DNA of 25,746 nt, taken from Haplosporangium gracile (lineage: Eukaryota > Mortierellomycota > Mortierellomycetes > Mortierellales > Mortierellaceae). The notes under the pieces were generated by a model. It was not told the origin of the DNA and made no database searches. It worked only from the letters and a program-made list of their open reading frames with translations. Location of the stretch: contig JAAAUF010000610.1 of NCBI GenBank assembly GCA_015499985.1, positions 1 to 25,746 on the forward strand, written 5' to 3'. The translations under genes were made by a program, and so were the position numbers. Of the stretch, positions 10,301 to 20,039 are shown one piece after another (within the stretch, counting starts at the first letter, position 1; every line of letters begins with the position of its first letter).

Positions 10301-13300
10301 GGACAATGTACTCTCCAATCCTGCCTTGGCTAACAATTCGGGCGTGTTTCCTTTAAGGTCCACAGGGTTAATTCTCGCGTGATGCTGCAACAACAACGCG
10401 ACTAATTCCGCATTGCCGCTCTGAGCCGCATAGTGGAGTGCCGTCTTTCCAGAAACAATACAGGTCCTGTCGATATGGTGAGCGGTTTTCTCCACAAGCA
10501 GCTTGCAAACCTCAAAGGGTGAAGTATGTTTCGCTGCAGTATGAAGCGGCGTCAAACCCTCAGCATCAAGAGCATCCAGTGGTGCACCTATGAAAAATGA
10601 TATTGAAAGACGTCAGCATACCGGCAGCATATTTGTTGTCTCCATGATCAGCTCCAGAAATTGTGTTTTCAATGTATAGCAGTACATTTCCTGAAAATAT
10701 TACCTTTGTCGATAAAAAAAGTCGCCAGATCAGCACATCCAACACGGACAGCAACATGCAGTAATGTCTCCTGCACACCTCTCTCCTCACTGACCTCGCC
10801 AACGCCTTCCACCATCGTCATGTACTCCCATCCAAAGAGTCGAGTCGCAGCGGTTGTAGAAAAGCGTGGCAATCCCGTCAATGAACATGAATCGTCAGGA
10901 GTGGCGCCAATCATCTGCTTGACTGTCTCGATCTGGGAAAGCATGGTGCATTGGAACAAAAAGGATCGCGCAGTTTGATCGGCTTCGGCTATTTTTCGGA
11001 AAAGTCGAAAAAAAATATTCTCGGTTAACCGCATTGTTGTATAATCTTATGAATCATGTACGCAAGCAGCATAGGGCCATATCCCGAAGGTAATTACCAG
11101 CCTCTCGCTTCCTGCGCATCTCCACTTCAAGCTTCTCTCGCCTTTGCTTTTCCAAAGCCTCACGCTTCCGACGCTCCTCGTCCTCGCGGCGTAATCGTTG
11201 CAGCAACTCGATACGATCTATATTGATATGCATGAGCATAAATTGGAAACATTAGTACAAAAATACACATGTCAGGCTATGCTACAAGACGAATCAAAGC
11301 GGCGCCCAACAAAATGCGAATTGCAAGCGTACCCTTTTCCTGTTTTTGCTTGTGCCGTTCAGAGAGCTTCTTCTTGCGAAATTCCTCTTTGAGACGCCTT
11401 TCCTCCTCACGAACGCGGCGGACGGTCTCAAGCTTCAACTTTTCTTCCTCGTAGGCCATCCGTTTGAGGTTGACGTCGTCATAGTGGTGAGAATAGCCGT
11501 CGACAACATCTTGCTCATCGTCTTCTTCGTACTCGTCGTCGTCCATGCTATCCTCCTCCTCGTCTTCATCCTCGTCTCGTTCGTCGTCATCTTCGTCGTC
11601 CTCGTCTTCCTCCTCGTCCGGCTCATCCTCGTAGCTGTCCTCTGGAAAATCAAGCGCATCCTCGTCGCCGTGATCAACACCACACCCACATGGTGCCCGC
11701 TGCTGTGGAGGCGCGTTTTGGTGGTGTTGACGAAAGTGCTGGTCGATTTGGTCTCCGTGCAAGGTCATGGTTGCTGTTGCAAAAGTCTGATCCGTAAGAA
11801 CCTCTCTCATTTTAGGGTTCAAATCTAATCCACAAAAGGTCCAATGGAGGAAGAACAGAAGGAGATGAGCGTAAGTATCTATTAGTCTTGTTTGCTCGAT
11901 GTTTTTTTTTTCCTTCTGAGAACACAACATATCAACCACAATAATGCGCTGATAGACCTCTAGATTGCTGCTCTAATAGGTGCAATAGAAGAGCTATGTC
12001 GATGAAATGAGAGCCATCTGTTCTTTCTTTGATTCGTGATTGTTTGAAGGACCATACCTAGGTTATCACGAAGCAGGGTGGCATATAACTCCATGAGTTC
12101 CTCGGGTGAAGGGGACAGGATATGTTCAGAGCCTTGGCGCAAAAACTCTTCTGGTAAAGGCTTTCCTCCAAGTAGTCCTCGAGTCGTGTATTCAGCAAGG
12201 GCCGTCTTGACTCTCTATGAAGACGAAAGGGGGTCAAGGGAAGGAAATGGGAAGAGGGGATGAGAAAGAAAAGAAAGAGGAAAGGAAAATGAAAAGGGAG
12301 TGGGTGAAGAACGAGCCAGAAGGGTAGGAAGGAAGGAATAGTCGACAGAAAGTAATTAGTGGTCGGTTATCCATTCGAGTAAAATAGCCCTTCCCAATGC
12401 AGTCGCTTGTTGCCCAGGCAAAAACTCCACCAGTACTGCGGTGTATGAATCTCACTTGCACTCTTTCTTCCATTTTGTTCATTGTCCTCTAACAATCATG
12501 TTCCATGATCGCTCCGTTGGGTCCACCGTCTGCTGAAATATGTCTTTCCTGCTCTGAGAAAGTGAATTACCCGAATGTGATCGTCAGGCTTGATGGGGTT
12601 TCCTTTCTCGGGGGCCGTCTACGATTAACAGACAAAAGCGAAAAAGTAATCCCATGTCAGCAACGTAATGGCAAAAATAACAACGAAAACTCTCCAGTAG
12701 GTCCCATCGTTGTTGTGGTGTGTGAGATTTGTTTATGACCCGAGGAAATCAGATGGAGTAGAGATCATGTGAACTAAAAAAGGCGGGAACGAATCAGAAA
12801 AAAGAAAAAAGACGTGCATGCTGATCCATGGTCCAAATGCCAGTCGATCGGGGTGTTGCTGTTCAGCGATGTCGTATTCTTTTTTTTTCCTTGACGGTGT
12901 TTGGGTTGAGATGGGAGAGAGACTAAAGACTCGAGGGTGCTGGAAGTGAGAAAGGATGTATGTAGGTGGAAAGATATTCAATCGGCTGGTGTGGCTACCA
13001 TTTTTTTTCTACTCCAATCCACAGTGCATCCTCTGCTCTGCGTTGTTGAGTCTGCCAATCGTCCTGAGCACTGATATCCCAATCCATTTGCCTTTGCTCC
13101 TTTGTTCCTCTGCCCCATCAAGTATGCGCACTCAACAAGACGAAAAGGTGACGAAGCAGGGTTGTCCTTGCAACAAACTATCGTCGTTTGGGTATTTTTT
13201 CAAAGTTGTGGTGTTGTGTTGCGTTGCGTTGCGCTGAATGGTGTACCTTGGCATATTCACGACAGAAGGCCTGGACCTGTTCGTCGTTAACCTTTTGTGC

Positions 13301-13405
13301 TTCAATAGGCCAGTCTTCGTTCTGGAGTGAGTGGGCCAAACAGGGAGCAGGGGACGTCGGTAGCACAGGCATAGCTCGAGTTTTGCTCTTTTTCGCCGAA
13401 GACAT
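7349..13405 (-). CDS. Ankyrin-repeat/UBA protein with acidic and Gln-rich regions (seven exons)
   Basis: Exons in coding order are 13405-13247, 12214-12058, 11824-11333, 11217-11098, 10988-10704, 10587-7897 and 7803-7349, giving about 1452 residues with every junction in phase. Order along the protein: an N-terminal helical region (1-140); a short Cys-Gly-Cys-Gly motif (151-154); an Asp/Glu tract (about 159-210); a charged coiled coil (about 228-305); ankyrin repeats (about 380-495, with ETLLHVAVR, LTPLHTAAKH and KTALHYAAQSGNAELVALLL); and a second coiled coil (515-592). A basic KRKKKKKGKG patch (606-615), a UBA domain with the MGF loop (about 720-758, TRMTDMGFPLRESRKAL) and a disordered Gln/His/Ser-rich tail follow. 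UBA domains bind ubiquitin and ankyrin repeats bind proteins, so a ubiquitin-linked scaffold is a reasonable inference. The 1032-nt first intron is far longer than the rest. I do not recognise a named orthologue. Confidence 0.85.
12215..13246 (-). other. Unusually long first intron of the ankyrin/UBA gene
   Basis: The GT at 13246-13245 and AG at 12216-12215 bound a 1032-nt interval between two phase-0 exons. All other introns here are 93-233 nt. It contains no convincing gene on either strand. A phase-0 33-nt segment (12488-12456), flanked by AG before it and GTGAG after it, is a candidate cassette exon encoding RTMNKMEERVQ. Confidence 0.6.
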
Positions 13406-13993
13406 GTAGAAGGGAGGAGGTGTTGAAGGGATTGTTGGTCTGTCGGTCGTTCTTTTGTTGTTTTAATTCCTTTTTCCAGTGCTTCCGGGGTAGTGAGGGT
13501 GGTAGGGTGGTGGAGAAAGGGTGTAGAAGAGTGATAAACAAGGAGTGCGGAAGAGAGAGGATGTGGATTCTACTTCTGATTGTTGAGTCGTTTAGAAAAC
13601 AGTGAAAAAAAGGCGGACAAAAAAAGAAGGGATCAACGATGTCGATGAGTTGGAAAGGGACAACTGAAGGACAGGGAAAAGAACTAACACTGCATGTGAC
13701 TGTGTTTTAAGAGGCTTGGTGTCGTGGAAGTGGTTCCTGTGGCACCTCTACTGTCACCATATGTGCCATAGTCCTAAAGGAAATTGCACGGCAAATGATA
13801 ATTTGAGGAAGCAAAAGCAAAGAAGTCTATTCACTTGAATATCTCCCCGGATTGATCACATTGGAATGCTCTTTGTTGTCAGTCAATTTTTTTTGGTATT
13901 ATTTGTATTTGAAGTCGTGGTTGAGTAATTACAGGTTCCTGGACATCAGGGAGGTCTCGTCATCGCCACACCCCGCGGTCCAACAGACTGATC
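13406..13993 (-). promoter_or_regulatory. Promoter of the ankyrin/UBA gene and 3' flank of CTR9
   Basis: The two minus-strand genes lie head to tail here, 588 nt apart. The interval must hold the CTR9 transcript end and the ankyrin/UBA promoter. The minus strand near the start codon is C/T-rich. I see no other gene, strong TATA box or repeat. Confidence 0.4.
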
Positions 13994-16900
13994 TCACTCC
14001 GACATGTCATCATCAGACTCAATGATTTCCTTCGATTTGCTATTAATGAGGAGAAGGGAGAGAAAAGAACTCAATATCAGCAAACATGAATCGACTGAAG
14101 CAGGATGCGATTTAGATCGATATATCAGCATCAAAGAGAAACTTACTACTTCTTGGAAGTGTTCCGGTGGGAAGTGGGATCATCGTCACGATCATCCTCA
14201 TCATGATCTTCACTCTTGCTCCTGGCCCTGCCTTCAATCTCAGATTTCTTGCGAAGCTTGCCCTTCTTGGGCTCCTTTGGTTCCTTTGGCTCCTTGGGTT
14301 CCTTGGGCTTACGCTCCTTCTTCTGCTTCTTGGCCTCGCGTTCGCCATTCTCAAACTCACCTTCGCTCACCTCCTCATCACTGACCACCATGCGCTTGCG
14401 CTCAGCACGCTCACGGTTCAGCTCATCCAACTCCCTCTGTGTCTCCTTTGCACCCAAATCTAACAAACGGCGTCGTTCAAGAATCTCCCGCTCGTCCTCC
14501 TCTTGCTTCTCACGGCGTATCCGCTCTTCCTCCTCGCGTTGCACCTTTTCATCCACACGCTTCTGACGAGCCTCCTCTACCTGGCGCTCCTTGTCTGCTT
14601 CGTACGCCTCCTGATCCTTGAGCTTTCGCTCCAAAATGTTCAACAGCGAATCTCCGTGCTTCTCGCGTTGGGCTGCAATGTCGCGCTCATAGTAGACGTG
14701 CTCTTTCGTTGGCACGGCTGCCAATGACTTCAAAATTCTGTTGAAAAGTTAAGCACATCGAAAATAGACGAGGCAATGCATTAGTAAACTTGAGAGCGTA
14801 GATATTTACCGTGCGAACTCAACAGCAAAAAAAGTCACAATATCAAAGCAACCTACCCCTTGGCAGTGCCCAAACCAGCCATGGCATTCTTGATGTCGAC
14901 AATGGTGCGATTCTCGCACTGGCGATCCGAAACAAGCTGAGCATAAGACTGCTGAATCAACGCAATATCATACAAGGTTGTCTTGTCGCTTGGGGCCAAG
15001 CGGAGCGCTTTCTGAGTCATGGTCAAAGCCTCCAACATCTTCTCCGGGCTCTTCTCCTGCTTGGCCAAACAGTACTGCGCCTTGGCCATCGACAGCAACA
15101 CATTGGGATCCTCGTCATTGAAGTATTTCTTGGAGGCACTGGCGTACTATTTCATGAGCAGCGTTCAGCGGTGTCCCTTGGTTAGCAATTCTGTTCAGGT
15201 TATGAAATAAATACAAACAGCTAACAACAAGACAATAGACTTACCAAAGTCACGGCGTTCATGTACTGTCCCATGTCAGCAGACACCAAAGCCAGGTTGA
15301 GAGACAAGGCTGGAATGGTGGAAGCATTCTCATGAAGCTGCAAGAACATCTCTCTGGCCTCCTTGTGACGACCGTGAACAGCCACATTGATGGCAATACC
15401 GTTGGCTGCATAGGCATTGTGGGCATCGATCTTCAGGACCTTGTCAAAGAACTCAAACGCCTTCTTGTAAAGCTCTTGTTTCTGAGTGAGCAAGAAATGA
15501 AGAAGTGAGCGTTAGAGTGACGAATGGTGGGTTTACAGGCGACACGTTGGTATTCGAGGTGCCTGAGCCAGATTGAAGTCACGTCTTACGGTAGCATTGT
15601 CCTTCTCCTCCCGAGCAATGTTGAGCTGAATGTTGCCGAGAGCAATGAGAGCGTAAACGTCGTGGCGATTGATCTCCTTGACGATCCTCTCCATGGTCTT
15701 GCGCGAGTTCCTGATCTGGTTCTGGTTAAGCTGTAACATGCCCATCAAAGTCCATGCGTCCACGTTCTTGTTATCGATCATGCCATAGACAACCTTGTAA
15801 AGCTCAGTCGCCTGCTCATAGTTGCCACGGTTCTGCTCAATCACTCCGAGACGAAGATGGGCGTCGGCATATCCATGGTACTTTTGCGCAATGTCTTTGT
15901 AAATCTCCTCTGCACGTGGGACTTCATTTCGCTCCTCGTAAAGACGAGCCAGATTGTAGCGAATCGACGTGATGGTGGCTCTGGTAGCTGCATCCACCCC
16001 ATTCTCCTCCATCTTGGTCTCACAAAGATCCAGTGCCTTGTTGTAGCTGGTCTCAGCTGAATCCAAACGCCCATCCATGTGATTGATCGCTGCAATGTTG
16101 TTCAAGAGCTCGGGCATGTACTCCACCGTCTCGCCACGTTCGATCTTTTGACTGCAGATTCCAAGAGCGAACATGTACGCCTTGGTGGTCTTACTGATGT
16201 CGGTCTGCTCGAGAAGCTGTGCCATCTCTGTGAACATGAGAGGGTCCTGTATTGCGAGAGTGTTGCGTTCGTGGATAATGTTGGTTGCCTTGTCAAAGTA
16301 CTCCAGTGCCTTGCTCTTTGTTCCTGGTGAACGAGAGTAAATTGATCCCAGGACCTAATGATGCACAGAGACAAAGTCAAAACGGTCAGTATAACCTGTA
16401 CTTGCTTCTAAGCTGGAACTTCAAATCCTAAAGATTTGCTCTGCGACTTACAGCAATAGCCTCGACACACTTTGGCTCCTTGGCGAGAATTCTCTCAAAT
16501 GCAGTGATGGCAGAGGCGATATCCTGCTTGAACAAAAGCGTCTGTCCGAGTCCAAACTGAGCCATGTGATTGTCGGGGTTGAAGCTGACAGCCTTTTGGT
16601 AGAGAGAGCATGCCTCAGAATAGGCGCCCTTTTGGTGACTGATCTTGGCCATAATGTAGAATCCCTCTGACTGAACATTCTTGAGACCAGTCGAGTTCGA
16701 TGCCTTGAGGGCGAGTTTCATGGCCTTCTCAGGCGCGTCGATCAATGTGAAATGTTTGCCCAAAAGAAGACCAGCGACAGGGTGGTGCTTGTCGGCGTCG
16801 TATGCTGCCTTGAGGTACTGGAATCCCTGTTTGTATGTATCGTGCAACTCCTCTCCTGACATATCCTGCTTCTTTGTCTTGTTGAATTCGATCATCGCGA

Positions 16901-18070
16901 GCATGACATGAGCTGTAGCGTCGCGAGGATTCTTTGTGGTGAAATTGAAAGAGTAAAAGGAAAGAGTGTTAGAGCTAATTTATGCAATGCACACATCAGC
17001 ATCCTGAATATGCCTGCAAGAGTGGATCAGACTCAATGCTTTACCATCTCAATGCAGCGTCTGAAAGCAGTGGTAGCGGTGTCCTCCATGCCAAGTTTGT
17101 AGAAACAGATCCCCATGCCGATTCTTGGATTAGGTGTGCAGTCGGGAAGAAGCTTCAGGACTTGGCGGTAGGTGGTCAATGCCTGAGAATAGTTCTCGCG
17201 GATGATCTGAATACGAGCCATTCCGAGAAGAGCGGGGATACTGCGAGGATTTTCTCCCAGGACCTGCTTGAAGTGGCGATGGGCATCATCCAATGAGCTA
17301 CGAGCAAGCAACAACAATCCTAGAGTGTCGGACGAGATCAAGGTTATGTTAAGTAAGCTTATGAGTCACCATTAAGTCTTCCTTCGCCCTTTTTAAACTA
17401 TTTCGATACATATAATATCGTGAATTACCTTTGCTGACCCAGGTGGTATCGTCTTTGGGATTGATCTTCTCGGCGGATCCTAAGTGCTTCGTTGCATCTG
17501 AGAGATGAGAGTTGCGCTGTTGTGCGGTGACGCCGGGCTGGTATGCCTTGCGGATGTGGAGTGACGCGAGAAGGTTGTGTAAAGGAAGGCGGGGGCGTGG
17601 GTTGGAATCGTACTCAACTAAGAAAACATTTACAACATACTGTTAGTGGGGATACCTTCTTTGCATCAAGTCATGGTCCATCGACTCTCCGCGATAGATA
17701 AATGCAACAGGCTTGTGTGTTCTTTACCATGGAGGCCGTCTGCCAGGATCTTGATGGCATAGTCGACATTGTTTTGACGTGCATACTCGAGCTGAGACGC
17801 ATGGAAATGCAAAGAAGGCAACAGGTTATCAGTTGAAGGCTTTGTTTCCAGTAATCACATGAAGCAATAGTGGCGTTGGTACTGAACAACAGAAAGAGGC
17901 TGCAATAGGCTTACGGCGAAAAGAACGTAGTGCCTCAGAGGGGCTTCCTCGGACCTCAAGATTTCAAACAGCTCCGCAGGGTTAGGAAGGTTGGAACGAG
18001 AAATCTCGAGGACATTGTCTGATCCCTTGAGAGGAATCTCCAAAGTGCCGCTGTAGTGTGAGTTGTACAT
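13994..18070 (-). CDS. CTR9: CTR9, TPR subunit of the PAF1 transcription-elongation complex (ten exons)
   Basis: Exons in coding order are 18070-17915, 17791-17728, 17617-17429, 17319-17045, 16931-16452, 16354-15590, 15481-15245, 15146-14857, 14737-14147 and 14039-13994, giving about 1030 residues, close to the usual CTR9 length. Tandem TPR helices fill residues about 40-810, for example PALLGMARIQIIRENYSQAL and GNYEQATELYKVVYGMID. A long charged coiled coil (about 835-950) leads to a Lys/Glu/Pro repeat region. The last exon supplies the acidic, Ser-Asp-rich end IIESDDDMSE, typical of the CTR9 C-terminus. CTR9 scaffolds the PAF1 complex on RNA polymerase II and is needed for H2B ubiquitylation and H3K4/K36 methylation. 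An in-frame TAG at 14148-14146 lies across the last donor site, so an unspliced model would end 15 residues early. PXR1 is divergently transcribed. Confidence 0.93.
14270..14305 (-). repeat. Four 9-bp tandem units encoding Lys-Glu-Pro
   Basis: Four copies of a 9-bp unit (GGCTCCTTT/GGTTCCTTG variants on the plus strand) encode a KEP-type repeat within the basic tail of CTR9. The copies differ only at synonymous or near-synonymous positions, which suggests recent expansion by slippage. Confidence 0.8.
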
Positions 18071-18496
18071 GGCTCAAGATCCTTTTTTGTTTGTCGCGTT
18101 ATTAGGAGGCTACAATCAAACCGTTGTTGAGCTTGTTTTCCGTTTTGCTTGTGGTCGCCTGTCCGAGTGATGGTGATTGTGATTCCTGTTTCTGATTTCC
18201 TTTGAGTTGTGTTTTCCCGTATGGATGGGTGCGTGGTGTGTGAGTTGAATGGGAAACAAGGGAAGCTCGAACAGAAGGGCAGAAACGAAATGGATGGAAA
18301 TCAGCAATGATAAAAGCGATCAGGAAAATATATTCTGGATATAAAGGCTTTATTTCCAGGAGCAAATGTGAGTGACTGCTTGACTGCATTTGTTTTTCTC
18401 TCGAGCCTCTCCCAAAAAAAAGAAAAAAAACCTTAGGCCTAGTTTTCCCTTTACTTTCTCTCCTCGCATCCCCCACACACACAGCTCATTCATACC
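18071..18496. promoter_or_regulatory. Divergent CTR9-PXR1 promoter
   Basis: Only 426 nt separate the CTR9 and PXR1 start codons, so both promoters must lie here or overlap. A TATAAAG word at 18340-18346 is oriented toward PXR1, about 150 nt before its ATG. C/T-rich sequence runs from about 18395 to 18496. Shared regulation of the two genes is an inference from spacing. Confidence 0.55.
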
Positions 18497-19919
18497 ATGT
18501 CTTTGAAAGCTGTTCGCCATGCGAAGCAAAGACTTGCACCCGACCCGCGCAACTTGCACTGGGCCAATGGTATGCCCTTCTTCTTCTTCTTCTTCCTGTT
18601 CCCTACGACTCAATATCATTTTCAAAAGATTCATGAGCCTCGGTCTCAATGGCTTTTATCTAACTTTCAATGCATGGAACAACTAATTGGCCCCCTCTTA
18701 CCCACTTCCATACTACAACGCCAAAATAGACACCAGCAAATTCGGATTCAAAATGATGGAAAAGATGGGTTGGTCTCAGGGCAAGGGTCTGGGAGCCAAG
18801 GAGGACGGTGTTCAAGAGCATGTCAAGGTCCGCCTGAAGGAGAACCACCTCGGAGTCGGCGCCACCAAAAAATCCAGTGACAACTGGCTCGGTAACACCG
18901 ATGCTTTCAGCCGTCTTCTCGCTGACTTGAACGAGCGTGTCGAGCAGGACTCGAAGGACAACAGCACCGACAACAGCAAGGAGAACAGCGATGACGATGA
19001 GAAAAAGGACAGCAGCTCGAACTCAGATTCCAACTCTGACTCGAAGGAGAAGAAATCAAAGAAGGAATCCAAGGAGAAGAAGGCAAAGAAAGAGTCCAAG
19101 GAGAAGAAGAGCAAGAAGGAAGGCAAGGAGAAGAAGGAGAAGAAGGACAAAAAAGACAAGAAGGAGAAGAAGGAAAAAAAGTCCAAGAAGAGCTCGAAGG
19201 AGAACGACGATGACAAGAACAGCATCATGGCCGCCATCAACGGTCGCAAGGCGTAAGTTTCTCTTTGTTCAGGGGCTATCACCGTTTGCTGGAGAACGGA
19301 ATGGGTTTTTGGATATGTTGAACTAACGCTTCTTCTTTGTTCAATGTCACTCTGAATTGCTAGTTCAAGGCACAAGTACCTTCGCAACAAGCACGCCGCT
19401 CTCCAGAACAGCGAGCGCTTGAACGAGATTTTGGGAATCAAGTCTGAGACGGCTTCGCCTGCCACCTCCGGGATGTCGACACCAGTCCTGGAGGAGCCCA
19501 TGACTTCGACCGACATCTTTGCCGCCCGCATGCAACAAAACAACACCGCCAACGCCACTACAAAGGACGACGACGAGCCTGCTCGCCCTATGTTTGGAGG
19601 CCTCGGATTCGCCACATCTTCAGGGATCGGCTCAACAGGGTACAACGGCTCTGGACTCCGAGGTCTCGGCTTCGTCAAGGCTACTGTCTCGGTGATGCCT
19701 TCGACGATAGAAACTAAGGTTGAGGAGACTGTTGTCGTCGAGTCTACTCCTGCTCCTGCTGCTTCTTCAGTAGAATCCTCGGCATCCGAAGAATTGGCCA
19801 AGGAAGAAAAGAAGAGCAAGAAGGAGAGCAAAGAGAAGAAGGAGAAGAAGGACAAGAAGGACAAGAAGAGAAAGTTGGAGGATTCTGATAACTCTCGCTC
19901 TAAAAAGTCCAAGAAGTAG
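18497..19919 (+). CDS. PXR1: PXR1/PINX1 G-patch ribosome-biogenesis protein (three exons)
   Basis: Exons are 18497-18569, 18730-19252 and 19364-19919, giving 383 residues. The start MSLKAVRHAKQRLAPDPRN followed by LHWANDTSKFGFKMMEKMGW matches the PXR1/GNO1/PINX1 N-terminus. The G-patch spans about residues 25-72 (GWSQGKGLGAKEDGVQEHV). Exon 1 ends just before the conserved Asp-Thr-Ser, created across the splice junction. A Lys/Glu/Asp-rich region follows (about 130-190), then SRHKYLRNKHAALQNSERLN near 199-218, which corresponds to the conserved C-terminal block of yeast Pxr1. A second Lys-rich tail ends the protein. Family members activate the helicase Prp43/DHX15 through the G-patch, aid pre-rRNA and snoRNA processing in the nucleolus, and in animals and yeast inhibit telomerase. 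The Lys-rich tracts probably serve as nucleolar localisation signals. Confidence 0.92.
19040..19200 (+). repeat. AAG/GAG-rich repeat encoding Lys-Glu-Lys-Lys tracts
   Basis: About 160 nt of imperfect AAGGAGAAGAAG-type units encode KKESKEKK and KKDKKDKKEKKEKK runs in PXR1. A shorter copy recurs near 19800-19870 in the last exon. The antisense strand stays open through this stretch only because of the composition. Confidence 0.75.
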
Positions 19920-20039
19920 ACGCCTATACACATTTGCATTCCATTCCCGTAAAAATACAGCATCACTATCATTATTTTCCATGTAATTCACTTTATAATG
20001 AGTTTCTATGTGGGCTTTTTTAATGAAATGCATGCGGTG

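Noticed and set aside
11346..11828. Hydrophobic 160-codon plus-strand frame resembling membrane segments
   Set aside because: It is the antisense of the Asp/Glu-rich tract in the ankyrin/UBA gene. The Val/Leu/Ile content is a composition artefact.
12505..12738. 77-codon plus-strand frame within the long intron
   Set aside because: No domain, no splice or promoter context, and composition like its surroundings. It is not supported as a gene.
18812..19972. 386-codon open frame on the minus strand opposite PXR1
   Set aside because: It is a shadow of the AAG/GAG-rich PXR1 exons, giving Leu/Phe/Ser runs with no domain. It also crosses the PXR1 intron and the conserved G-patch coding strand.
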